From the NCBI GenBank assembly GCA_014825775.1, contig MVAQ01000124.1, positions 1-60,497 on the forward strand: a DNA stretch of 60,497 nucleotides. Reading direction: 5' to 3'. Source of the DNA: Krasilnikovozyma curviuscula (taxonomy: Eukaryota; Basidiomycota; Tremellomycetes; Cystofilobasidiales; Mrakiaceae). Position 1 is the stretch's first letter. Each line of letters starts with the position of its first letter. Shown in pieces: positions 1 to 11,146 of this stretch. The notes beneath the pieces are model-generated. The model was not told where the DNA came from. It ran no database searches and saw only the letters and a list, made by a program, of their open reading frames with translations. Both the position numbers and the translations under genes were made by a program.

Positions 1-837
1 CCCCACCACCACCGTACCCTCCTCTTCCTGCACCACCACTCGACGATAACATTGGTGCGTCAGAGAACCGACTTCTCCTGTTCCCCTGTTCAGCTTCAGC
101 CTTCAACCGCATCTCTTCCTTCTTCTTCTCGATGAACTCCCTGGGCACACCACCGAGCTCGTTCTGCGCGGAGAGGAGGTGTGTCCAGAGAGCATCCATG
201 AAAGCGAATGTGTTATCTGCGAGGAAGCCGAGTATGGAGAGGTGTATCTTTCGAGGGTCTGGCAGTGGGGGCGAGGGAGGCTCTAGGAGACCCATCTGCG
301 TTAAGGGTAAGGATGGGTCGCCAATGGGAGTTTCGAATGCAATACGGTTTAATTTGAATGGAAAGGGGAACTTGTTAGAAAGATGTCGGTTTTCAGGGCG
401 TGTTTTCTACCTTTGCATGGCAAAGGCGAGGAAGGAAAGAACTGGAAACTCCTTCGCAAGAGAAGAAAAAACTCACGACGTATTCGACTGTGATCTCGTC
501 ATCAAACCCAAGTAGCCTTTCAACCTCTTTCCCAATCCACCCTCTAATCACAGGAAGATTGACTTTTCTGACATCCACGACCGACAGCTTCTGCTTCGTG
601 TCTGCTTTTGAAGTAGAGGCGACGTAGAACGACGGTGGGAACTGGGTCGACTTGAGGAGGGATGCTTCTTTGTTGCTGAACCGTGCGTCTTGGTCGATCT
701 AAAAGGAAAGGAGAAGGAAGGAGCGCAATCAGTTTGAGATGGAGAGGAGGGGCCGCCGGTGGATATCCTCTTCATTCTTCCAAGCGGTTTCCAAGCAGAA
801 AACCCACTGAAGTTCCTTTGAAACCAGCGTCACCCAT
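1..837 (-). CDS. PWI-domain splicing factor (SRm160/SRRM1-like), 3' end outside window
   Basis: Three exons fit: 808-837, 477-698 and 1-295, the last running off the left edge. The start ATG is at 837. The first residues read MGDAGFKGTS then IDQDARFSNKEASLLK, which matches the start of SRm160 proteins. The PWI domain follows: KVNLPVIRGWIGKEVERLLG with the diagnostic Pro-x-Ile and Trp, then a helix with HLSILGFLADNTFAFMDAL and the HLLSAQNE motif. After it comes a charged KKKEEMRLKAEAE segment and then Gly-rich sequence. PWI domains bind nucleic acid and act in pre-mRNA splicing and 3'-end processing (known for the family). The introns (181 and 109 nt) have GT donors and AG acceptors. The C-terminal part lies outside the window. 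Sure of family, not of full length. Confidence 0.88.
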
Positions 838-1243
838 CGTAGTTGTGTTCAAACTCAGACCAGAGAGTTCAAGTTCTTCGTAAAGCTGTCCTTCTTGAGA
901 GTTTGGGCGTTGTTGGGCAGAGAAACGCACAACAAGACGCAGCAAGTCGAAAACGAAACGAGTGGCGATTGTGGCCCAGGAAGCTTATATATTCAAATAT
1001 TTACGAAGTATGTGTAGACAAAAGGTTTTTATTTTAATTAATGGTCTCTCCTGACGATGTATCTCTTCTTCAGGTGAGGATTTTCTCATACAGAGGGACC
1101 TTGCGGCAGGGTCACTTTCCTAGTGTTACCCAAGTCGTATCTGTTGATACATACAATATAACTTGACAATTCCCGATTCTCCATCTTATCGTCATAATCG
1201 AACATATTCCACATGAGCACTGTTCTCACCGTCACCAATCTGC
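838..1243. other. Intergenic: promoter of the PWI gene and 3' side of YJU2
   Basis: This 406-bp gap separates two minus-strand genes. Short open frames on the plus strand have no recognisable product. I see no RNA gene or repeat. Confidence 0.5.
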
Positions 1244-2733
1244 CTAAGCTTTCTTCTTCAACACAACCCCTGGTAGTGCAGTTCCAGCTTTCCTTTTGAG
1301 CCCCGCCAACGGTCCACTACCAGACTTAGGTACAAGAGCAGGTTTAGGTACCACAGCTTTGGAGAAACCGAACCCTCCTGCGCCAGCAGGCTTCGACGCT
1401 AGACCTTTCTGAGAGAGCAATGTTGAGAGGGAGGGTTCTTCCTCTGGCGCACCGATGTTGTGGAGGGTATCGAGTTTCCGCTTTATCGTCACCGTCTTCT
1501 CCGCTTCTTCCTCATCCTCCTCATCAGAGGCGGTGCCACTTTCAAGGTCTATTGCTTTGCCTTTCCCTTTGGCTTCAGCGGGGGGGAAAGAGGGTACGGC
1601 AACGCGGTCGAACACTGCTCGAACTAGCTTCTCGTCTTCTTCAGCCTCTGTGCGCCGTTGAATCTCTTCTGGTGTCAAGGCAAGGGGGCGGTCGGTGGGG
1701 GCTGTGAGGGTGAGGCCGACTCGCTCGTTTCGCGAATTGCGGGATCTGGAAGTGGGAGGTAAGAAAGAACGCCAGGGCAGAGTTGTGGTCAGCATAGATA
1801 TACGACTAGGGATTTGATGTGTATAATAACAAAATAAGACTCACCGAATGTCCTGCAGGGCGTCCAAAATGTCCATCTCCCTTTTGGAGTTCTCCGTGCT
1901 GTCCTCTAGCATCTGCATCGCGTCTTCCTCCTGTTTTTTCAGCTTGCCTGTCTCCTCGTCAACCTCATCGTCGTCTGCGGCATCAGGCATGTACTTTCTC
2001 GAGCTCGCCTCGGCAGCGTCGTCCCTCCAACTCTCGAAGTTTCGAGACGCACCGTGCTCGGCGATGTAGTCTGCGTTTTTGGGGTCCGTTTTGAAAGTGA
2101 TTTCGGAAGAGCAGAGGGTGCATTTGATGTAGAACCGGAAGACCTGGTCGTTGGCAAAGCGAGAGCGAGTGGGAAAGACATAGGTGAGCTTAGTCTTAAG
2201 AGGGCGTTCCCCTAGTAATAAAGAGACAACAGCAAAAGTGATACTTGCCTTGATACCATAGTATTCTTCTCCCTGTGCAGTTTCCTTCCTGTTGAAGAAG
2301 TCCCAAAAGAAAGAAATGAGTCAGCAAATAGTGTTTCCCTCGAGCGTGCGGTGAGGACCAAAAGGACAAATATACGGACCTAGCGTTGAACTTCTTGCCC
2401 TTGTAGATGTACTCGCCGCAGGAGTTACACCTCATACTGAACGGAGCCATCAACCTGACGGTCTCTTGTCTATCCTTAGCGATTTTTCGGCGAGGGATCT
2501 TGGACGGGTCAAAGTCTGACGAGTCGTTCGTTGGCAACAAAGAGAAAAGGAATGGGTTGTCAGTATGTAGGGAGATGGATGGATGGATTGACGGATAGTC
2601 TGGTGGAAGACAAGAGCTTACCAGGTGGGAAATACTTGTTCAGGACCTGTGAAAGAAGTGTGAGGAAAGTTAGCCATGGGCCTGACTGTGTCTAATCTGA
2701 GATGAAATGGATGCTTACTTTACGTTCAGACAT
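1244..2733 (-). CDS. YJU2: Spliceosome factor YJU2 (CWC16/CCDC94 family)
   Basis: Six exons give about 338 aa: 2719-2733, 2622-2646, 2380-2515, 2249-2288, 1845-2143, 1244-1745. The protein begins [20 protein letters not shown], the family start. It continues with [20 protein letters not shown] and [18 protein letters not shown], then [20 protein letters not shown]; the two CxxC pairs form the zinc site. The [13 protein letters not shown] motif follows, then a Glu-rich coiled coil and a Lys-rich tail ending in KKKA. Human CCDC94 is of similar size. YJU2 joins the Prp19/NTC-associated complex and promotes the first catalytic step of splicing (family knowledge). The fourth intron starts with GC (GCAAGT) and the third with GTCCGT, both unusual donors. 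Confidence in identity is high. Confidence 0.95.
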
Positions 2734-3143
2734 GGTGAATCAGAACCTGAGAGACTCAAAAGGGGAAACAAGGGCGAAGGGGTCGATGTGGTTCGTCGCA
2801 AGTCGCAGTAGGCTTCGCCAGGCTCGTCCTAGGCTGGTGGCGCAAGCCCCGAACCTCAAGAGCCCTCCAGCAAGAAGGGCTTTGGTTTGTTCAATATGAG
2901 TAGCTGCACTTGCAGGGGCCAATATTATACTACAGTATTCAGAGCTAGTCATGGTACGAAAAGCAGTTTCTTTCCTTTCCTTTCGACATGCTCTATCAGA
3001 GCGAGAGATTGAAGAACAGAAATACAACATGAATACATCACGAGTGATTTTTGATTGGATATCATGTTGGGGAGGAAGTCCCCGGTGAGTGTCCCTTCCT
3101 GCCTTTCATCAGCCGACAATAATCGACTTCAGAAAGACTGAAC
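2734..3143. other. Intergenic between SmF and YJU2
   Basis: A 410-bp gap that must hold the YJU2 promoter and the SmF 3' region. A minus-strand open frame (2740-3030) has no recognisable motif and looks fortuitous. Confidence 0.45.
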
Positions 3144-4286
3144 CTATTCCTCCATCTCACCACCAAGATCGCTTTTCTCGTCCTTAGCCTCACGAATGTA
3201 TAGCACGTTATTGCAACTGATATTTCCAAAAGAAGCAACCCAAAAAAAAGCAACGAAGTCAGCGGGTGCACGCAACAAATAGCAAGCATGAGAGGAGAGA
3301 ATATGAGACTGACCGGATGAAGACCTCTCCCAGCGCACCGTTTGATTTACCATCTTCAATTTCTTCGGTGTTTGCAAGCTGTAGTTGGGTGATATGGTAA
3401 CGTTGCAGCGACAGGTCGGTTTGATATAGGTTGTTGGGAAGGAGGAGGGTGCCCGGGTGAAACGTTGATAATAAGGTTGAAGGAGTCGAAGAAAGTTGAT
3501 AGAAGAGTTGATAGTCAGAATGGACCAACAAGTGGTGGGAGGAGGGAAAGTAATTGGTGGTGGAACAGCAAGAAGACAAGAATCGTCAGCAAGCAGTTAT
3601 ACCTTGTCAGGCGCTAAAACTTCACAGAGAAAATTGAAACAAGTGCCAGTGTTGGGAAGGGAAATATGAGGGACTGGAGGAGAACGCTTGTCCTGAGTGA
3701 ACGACAGTTGGTCTCTTCTTTACCAACGTATCGAGCCCCTCGCCCTCTGTTTATTGACAGCAATGATTGCCAATCTCACCAACCACCACAGAACATTCCG
3801 AACAGACCTGGCTGGTCTCTCTTCTGACTAGGAAGAGAGGATCTGGCTGGCCAGGCATTCATCCTTTTTTTCAAACGCAACTTCTCGTCTCCAACTCGCG
3901 TTGGTACACACTAACTCCTCCCCAGCCAGAGCACCCTCCTCTCCCTCTCAGTTTTTGACATCCACAATGCAACCCTCTTTCCTTCTTTCTCATCCATCCT
4001 TAGTCTACCAACCCTCCAGCCGAGCCTACACTGACTCCAACAGAAAAAGTGATCAGACGTACCTGCAGGTTCATGTATCCGTCTGTTGAGACCAGGTAGC
4101 CCTTGTACTCCAACCCCCACTTCAGCTTGACATAGACAATCTTTCCAGAGAGCGACGTCAGGAACGGCTTTGGGTTCACGGGCGTCTGGGAGGTAAAGAA
4201 CACCAAGGAGGAGTGAGAATGGTCAGAGATTCTGGGAAGTAAGGCAGCAAGCACAGCACAGAGAGTATTGTACTTACGACAGACAT
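3144..4286 (-). CDS. SMX3: Small nuclear ribonucleoprotein F (Sm core protein)
   Basis: Four exons give 89 aa: 4278-4286, 4063-4185, 3314-3378, 3144-3216. The sequence begins [18 protein letters not shown] and carries the complete Sm1 motif ([20 protein letters not shown], then [11 protein letters not shown]) and Sm2 motif ([15 protein letters not shown]), with an acidic C-terminus ending GGEMEE. SmF is one of seven Sm proteins that form the ring around the U-rich site of spliceosomal snRNAs (family knowledge). The length is normal for the family. The second intron (3379-4062, 684 nt) is far longer than most others here. With YJU2 and the PWI gene it makes three splicing genes in a row on one strand, probably by chance. 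Confidence 0.96.
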
Positions 4287-5612
4287 GATTAGAGGAAAGA
4301 AAGTTTCAGAATGGGGGTTGGTCAGATAGATGGCCTATTGTGCTTCACACGATGGAGGGAACTCGCCAGAGTAGAGAGCAACTTTTCTTTATGTTTTCTT
4401 TTCATTTTTTAAGCTAGCTCGTTTCCATTTTTTTTTCTAGATAGCTACCAAATAAAACCCAATAGGAGGTCGTATGATTACTATGAGCTGTTGATGTAAC
4501 TGATCTAAAAACAAATGGTATTTCGCTGTCTTCACAGTGCCTGAACCTGAAATGACAGTCCTCGACGCTGGTTCTCTCTCAACGACAGTGCTTCCGTATC
4601 ATCTTAGTCTCCATTAAACTTAGACATACAGCAATAACCAGAGTATCTCTCCAGCTGGAGAGACTGGTACTTCCCATTGTGAGATCCCATCTCCCATTTT
4701 CCATCAAACTAGAGGAGTTGCTTGCACTCGCCGTCAAACTCCTCCGAGTTTGTCAGTTTCTGGCTTTTGCCTGTACTGAATATACCTTCAATCCTGACTT
4801 TATTTGCGATATCCCGACGGGTAAATTGTCGCGATATGCACTTTTGTTTTCATCTTTCATATGATCTACAAGCTGCAGACCTCTCAGAGACCTTCAATAC
4901 CCCCATTTTGACCAATGTTTGGCCCTCAGGACCTTTTTCACTTTCCCATGTCCATGCCTCGTACGGCTTTGGGAGTCTCGCATTCACATGGCAGAGCCGC
5001 CTTATCCACAATCCTTCTTTACAAGGCCAAGCCCTTGTTGCAACTCAGCCTTCATCCTTGTTAGATTGTTTGAGCAAGACACGATTTGCTTGCACAAAGG
5101 ATGAATGTAAAGCGTAACATGACCAATCCATTATCAAAAAATATGTCCAGAAGAAAGTACTATCCTCCGAAAGAAAACAAAATGAAACCAAATATGAACA
5201 AGAAAGGGGTTCGAGAACCAATAAAAGTAAAACAGAGGGTTGGGAGATTAGGTAATGAATAATGAGGGAGAAAAATGTTGAAAGGATAGTGCTTTGTTGG
5301 GGGAGGAGCAATTGGCAAAACCAAGGACGAGAGAGTATGGAGGTCATGATCCTGTCCGTAAGGTCTGTCGCGTAATGAGAGCGAATCGAATTATCGATCG
5401 ATAAAGGATTTGGTCAAGTTAACATGTGGTGGAATTCGTTACTGGTTTGAATAGGGTAGCGTGAGACTGATCGTTGACAGAGAAAACGCGAAAGAACTGT
5501 GAAGGATTTTGAGCACTTGAAGCAGTTCCGAAAGCGCGGAAGAACCTAGAGATTATTCATGCCATTGTTGTGAACAAGAAAATCCCCCTGGTGTGCTTCC
5601 TTTCCGTCACTA
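4287..5612. other. Long intergenic region between SmF promoter and kinase 3' end
   Basis: About 1.3 kb. It contains the SmF promoter next to 4287 and the 3' flank of the kinase gene. The open frames are short and unsupported. I see no tRNA-like box pair and no repeat. Confidence 0.45.
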
Positions 5613-7666
5613 CTACGAGATCGGGATGGGTGGAGTCGCTGGGGTCACAACGCCCTTAATCAAGGCATCTGCATCCACACCAGCCAACCAGTTCCCCTTT
5701 AAGGCTTCTTCCACAACCCATCGATTCTTGACTGAAGGATCCAACATGTGCTTTAACGTACTGGAGGAATACAAACGGCAAGTGAGCGACAGCTCCAAGA
5801 AGTGGAAGAAGGCTTAGACTTACGCTCTACACTCTCTAGCCAAATTCGTTATCGGAGCTGGACAGCCTTGAAGACCGTTTTCTGGAGTCGGGTAAGATTG
5901 CACGTACTGCGAGAACGTCGGGTCGGAGGTTCTGGCCAGACGCCAGGGGAGCTCCTGAAGGGACATGCAGTAAAACACGATACCACAAGCCCAGACATCG
6001 ACCAGACGAGCATCATATTCGGCTAAAAAAAAGGAGCAAGACGTAAAAATAATCAGTAACAGCACAGATGTGCACTGGAAAGTAAGCGAGTGTAGAGGTA
6101 CCTTTGTGTTCGAACTGCTCCGGAGCAATGTACGGCTCACTGCCACACAGACCTTTCGACAAGTGCGTCTTTTTCTCCCAACACATTCGGAAGACATCAG
6201 AGACACCAAAGTCCTACAGAGCAGAAAACACGACCAGAGGATAAGCCGTTAATGACGCCATTTCAAAACGACTAGAAACAAAACAGAAGAGGGGGGAAGG
6301 AAACTCACAGTGATTTTGATTCTACCTCTACCATCCAGCAGCAAGTTCTCCGGTTTGATGTCTCTATGCGCGACACCCATTCCATGAAGGTATTCAACCC
6401 CCAACAACATCTGCTTGAAGTACACCTCGCCTTCCATCTTACTGAGTGTACCCTTTTTGATAGCGGCATATAAATCACCCCCTGGACAGTACTCCATCAC
6501 CTCACACCAGTGGTGGCTCTCATCTTGCACCAGGTCGACAGTCTCGATAATGTTCGGGTGGTGAAGGGTTGACGAGATGCAGAATTCTGACGTTAGCTTC
6601 TTCACATACTCCTTTTCAGTCTCAGTTTTACGACGTTTTCGAAATTCCTGGTTATAATTGAAGCGTAGGTTGAGTGGTGATATCATTGGGATTGACAGCG
6701 AAAACGTCGGGTAGAGATGACAAAACTCGAGTTAGCAAATATCACCACAAAAATAGAAAAAAAGCGTAAAGGACCCTTCGACACGCCAATTTCCACCACC
6801 TTCGAGACGAGTTTCTCTGGTACAGAATACTTCGAAAGCAAAGCTCCGCAGAGGTTGGGATTCCAACATGCGTGGCGGCTGCAGCGAAAGCTGTACCAAA
6901 AATAACCAGCTCAACGGATATAACGCTGATCGATTCCTGGCAGCTTTTCCAGACAGTACCTGCCAGTCTCAGAGAACCAATTCAACGACCTCTCGTGCCA
7001 ACAGCACTTAACAAACTACTCGACAGCAGCGCAGCGGATTCCCAACAGAGCAGGGCGTTTGGGAACTCGAAGGAAAGTTTCGATAGAAAAACGCACCTTC
7101 ACGGCATACAGCTTTTCCTCCCTGCGATCCCACTTATGGGCCAGCCTAACGACGGCAGTAGCTCCTTTCCCAATCGCGATCCTCTCACACGTGCCGTATT
7201 TGTCGAGAAGCGAAGGCGTCTTGTCGCTCTTTTCGCTCGGCGCTTTCTTACCGCTCTGAGAGTTGTTGCGACTGAGAGCGGCAGGAGCCAGTGCAACGTG
7301 ATTGTCTCCGTTGGACGAGTGCTGCGAAGATGCGTTGGACGGCTTGCGAATCAGCTTCCCTCGTCCGTCCTGCCCGCCGTTGGAGAGGAGCGAGGCGAGA
7401 GTGAACTTGTGCTGGCCTTCATTATTGAAAGAAGGCGTTCGAGAGACAATAGGTGTAGGTGAGGCTTGACCGTTGCCGTTGGGAGATTTCGGTATTATGT
7501 CGTGGTTGTAGCCGTTGGAGAGGGAGGCGCTGCTCGTGTTGAGTTTGTGGAGTTTGTCAGCGAGCTGATTGGGGTCTACGACAGTTGCCTTGAGAGCTTT
7601 CGCTGCCTGTTCCTTTGTCGTTGAAGCTGAAGATTTTTTACGACCCAAGAGAGATTCGACGCCCAT
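5613..7666 (-). CDS. HAL-type Ser/Thr protein kinase (Sat4/Hal5-like)
   Basis: Five exons (7097-7666, 6309-6647, 6102-6213, 5824-6022, 5613-5760) give 455 aa. The first ~150 residues are a low-complexity Ser/Asn-rich extension. The kinase domain shows the Gly-rich loop GKGATAVVRLAH (about 166-177), the Lys of YAVK (190), catalytic HRDIKPEN (284-291), DFGVSD (304-309) and APEQ. The region LSKGLCGSEPYIAPEQF and the tail CPAPITNLARECRATLKHML are typical of the fungal HAL kinase group. In budding yeast Hal4/Sat4 and Hal5 stabilise plasma-membrane transporters and set K+ and amino-acid uptake; a similar role here is inferred. The family sequence is intact. It has a long 5' intergenic region, which often goes with a long leader. 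Confidence 0.9.
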
Positions 7667-9166
7667 TGTTGGAGGAGGGGTGTTGTGTTGCGGAAGGAGG
7701 GGGATAGGGATTCAAATGTAGAGAGAGGATCCCACCTGAATATGCCGGAATTAAAACTTAGACCGTCAGCCTCTGTTTGACTCTGATCAACCCAACAGCA
7801 GACAACCACCCTGACTCCACAAAACAGGGCCCCGGTATAACAGCAGACAGGCAAGATAGTAGGGGAAATAACAAAGGCGAGCGGCACGCCAGCTGACAAA
7901 TTCCCATCGAGGGCGACCCAGCAAACGCAGTGAAAGTGGCTCTACCACCAGCTGCTTCACCAGGTTCATCCCATATAACATCTGTCATGGTCCTACCGCA
8001 CTTGAAGAGCGAAAGAATACATCTTCTGTGCTGCTGGAACGACCCAAAGAAAGAGCACTCCAACCCAACCAAGCCCGCGCGGCTGATAAATCGAAGTTTC
8101 CAGCCATCCAATGACACAATTGAGCCTCATCAAAGGCCAAAAATCTTGTACACAACTTCCTGACGTTCCTATGCACCATAGCAGTCGATAGAGGGGAGAT
8201 ACTCACGCAGAAAGTGTGGATTCCTAGGTCGAAAAGGGCTGGGAGGGTGGGAAAAAAAGGTAGGAGAGGGGTGTTCAGGTGAGCCGAAGCTACCTTTGGG
8301 TGGTTAAGAAACCTGGGAGAGTTTGGGGGTGGTGTTCTTTTGTTTGTCTCTATCCAATTGATGTGTTACTCTGTCAATCCTGGCGAGTGAGAGAAGAAGT
8401 CATACCGCAGAAAAATCTCGCTCGCCAGGTGGGATGGGCCTTCGCCACAGCCTCACGTTCCGCTGACCTAATTTATGTTTACCTCTTTCTAAGGCCTTCT
8501 AGCAGCCTGGCAAATATTTTCGGCCTGTCATTGTTTCTCTCTTCTGGTCCTAGTAAGCATAGCCATCCTGCTTTTCGACATTTAGCTGAGTGATGATCTC
8601 TGTACTGGGCCTGGCGCAACAGCTTCGTATCAACAGCAGAAAAATGCCTCACTTGCATCTCTGTTCAAAACTACCGTCGTAATGAGCACCTCTATAGCTT
8701 CAAACAGAAGATAAATTTGATATCTTTCTCCTTGAGAAACAACCAGAGCCGCAGTACAACTGGCTGAATGGTAATCCACTTCCATCGCTATTCCCGCTGA
8801 ATTGGCTCACACTCATTCACACGAGCGACGTACGGAAAGTATCTGCTCGTCGTCGCGTCAGAGCCTTTACTGGTGAACTTGAAGTATCAGACAAGGTGAT
8901 AATGATAATGAAGATGATGGCACGGAACTGACAATGGATGGAGACGTGTGTAGGACGTGTTCAGGTGCGGTGGTGAGCAACTAGTTTGAACTCAAATGGC
9001 AGCTGCCGTGAAGGATAAAGTGACATTGGGGGTTGGGTTGACGGTTGCTTAGTCCAGTAATGGACCGAGCAGGTGGAGCTGCGCCGCGAAGAACAAATCA
9101 TCGATTAGCTATGAGATGCCATGACATGATAAACAGATTTCACCAACCTTAGATCTTAATTACTCC
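7667..9166. other. Long intergenic region upstream of the HAL kinase
   Basis: About 1.5 kb with no supported gene. Minus-strand frames at 7758-8117 and 7985-8206 may belong to the kinase leader. Nothing RNA-like was recognised. Confidence 0.4.
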
Positions 9167-10262
9167 TCATCGAAGGACCTTCATCATTCTGACCATTCTA
9201 GACTCCTTGAGCTCCTCGTTCTCTAATACACTTCTGATCCACCTCCCCGCGTCCGTGTCCTCATTAGCATAAGCGCCGACTAGTAAGACCTCCTCGAGCA
9301 GCGGCAGGCACCTTTCAATCTGCCTCAAAGCATCCATCATTATCTCTCTAACTGTCTCAATCTTGTATGGATACGTATCGATGAAGCCCTCCGGCAGCGC
9401 GACGTGGCCCATTGCTCCGAACGTGATGCGCCGCACCAAGGGCAGCACCTGCGTTTCCTTCAGGAGGTTGAGGAAAATCATGCATGTGTGAATTTTGTTG
9501 AATGTCAGAGAAGTCGTGTGTGTGTAGCACGCCTCATCCAGCAGGTACTTGGACGACCGAGAGAAAACCCAGGTCGGCGCGGAGAAGCGTCCGAGGAGCT
9601 GGCCGAGTATCATCGCTGAGGGAACATCTTCAAGGTCCTTGATGAAGTCTGTAGGTCTTCCTGGGGGGTTAACAGAGCGGAGTGACTGGCCGACGACGAC
9701 AGTATGCAATAGAGGCATTGGGACGAGCTTGGGAATAACGCTTGGTCGGAGGCCAGAGATGGTTGAGACGATGGTGGAAGTGATATGCAATTTGGTGTTA
9801 TTTTTATATTTATGAATGATATTTGCGTCCCAGGACGGTGCAAAGGTCAGAATTTTTATCTAGGAGAAGGAGAGAGGTCGATGGAAACTACGTCAATCGC
9901 TGACATCATTTCTCTCCCATTTTCAAAGGAGCAAGGAATAGCAGGATACTCACGTAAGACCACGCCTTCAGATCCTTGACATTCTGGGCAAATGCGACGA
10001 GATCTTCCAGGATCTTATTATCAGAATCGTTGAACGCATCACTCGTCACACATTTGCTACAGAAAAACGCCAGGAAGCCCTTCTGAGACCTGATCACCAC
10101 TTCTTCAGCAAAGTACTTGAAAAGCAATTCATACAGAGTTCGGCAGCTAAGGAGAATATTGAGGGATGAGGCGGAGGAGGGTGAAATGACCAAGGAGAGG
10201 ATGAGGTCGATTGTTTCTGCGGGCAGGTGTTGGAGATTCGTGCTGTGGGAACGGAGCTTCAT
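9167..10262 (-). CDS. Probable F-box-like protein
   Basis: Two exons (9954-10262 and 9167-9859) join in frame to 333 aa. Residues near 10-50 read LQHLPAETIDLILSLVISP and then SLNILLSCRTLYELLFKY, which follows the F-box pattern (Leu-Pro, Glu-x-Ile, then a Cys-Arg-x-Leu helix). The rest has no clear repeat; it contains FSAPTWVFSRSSKYLLDEAC and a helical C-terminus ending in MMKVLR. Many basidiomycetes have expanded families of such proteins. A role as a substrate adaptor for an SCF ubiquitin ligase is inferred only from the N-terminus. An upstream in-frame region of exon 2 starts right after the acceptor at 9860. Confidence 0.6.
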
Positions 10263-11146
10263 CCAGAAGAATCAGCTGTTTCCAAATCTAACAGGTTAGA
10301 GGATGGGGAAATGCGGTGCTTGTAAGGAGAAATTACACAGAGCAAGGTCGGTTGGCTAAGCTGTGTGAGAGGCTGCCAGTAAAACCAGGCTGCCCTGATC
10401 GATAGCCTCTTCAGTTAAGTATGGTTCTCCAGTGAGGCCACAGTAGATGTTGCTAGTTCGCCTGCGGTCTTTGGGCGTCGTGAGAGACATTCGGATTGAG
10501 GGGGAGCAGTCAAGTTTCATGTCTACCATGCAATATAATAAATAAATCCATTTTTATTTGATTCTTAGTAGACATTTGTGTTACTTTTTGGTCGAGGATT
10601 GTACATTTCTGAGTGAATTGTACACAGCGTTCAACGACGAGCAGTAAGAATTGGTTCTCAGCGCATCATCACTTAGCTGATGGCAGACTTGTCCTTGATG
10701 GCAAGGACCAGTTTGACCGCACTAGTAGTTCGGTTTCTTTATCTCGCAGATCCTACACCGACCCCTGAAAGATTGTTCGGAACGATGTCGCCGTTGGAGA
10801 GACAGAACTATCTCTGATGCAATACAGTTTGAAGAAAGTCGAAGACCGACGAACCCAACTTCACTCCGATTGACTCTTGCTAGATTGGAATATTAGTGCG
10901 AGAAATTTGTCATCATGAGAAATATCATTAGTGATAGCCTACAGTAAATTGAAGTCGAAACACTCCTAGAGAAAACAGGTTAAACATATTGCGAGATTGT
11001 ACAACAAGCGTTGCGAAAGGTAACAACGTCGTAATTCCAAACTAGATTCTGTCAGAAATATCGAAAGAGTTATTAAATTAGTCATAGAGGGCCAGGCACT
11101 TCCTTAAACAAGAACTGTTTCAGCTCTCAAGAACACGTCGCCGGTC
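10263..11146. other. Intergenic, no feature seen
   Basis: 884 bp, AT-richer than the flanking genes, holding the promoter of the F-box-like gene and the 3' flank of the proline-rich gene. I see no coding signal. Confidence 0.4.

Noticed and set aside
2740..3030. 96-aa minus-strand frame just before YJU2
   Set aside because: It ends before the well-supported YJU2 start and has no motif; most likely leader sequence.
4722..5117. 131-aa plus-strand open frame
   Set aside because: No domain, no splice continuation, composition like intergenic DNA.
5205..5222. GGTTCGAGAACC, resembling a tRNA B-box
   Set aside because: No acceptor stem, A-box or anticodon arm could be fitted around it.
6872..7462. 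196-aa plus-strand open frame
   Set aside because: Antisense of the kinase first exon, which has clear family sequence.
7758..8117. 119-aa minus-strand open frame
   Set aside because: Lies upstream of the HAL kinase in its probable leader, no motif, overlapping competing frames.
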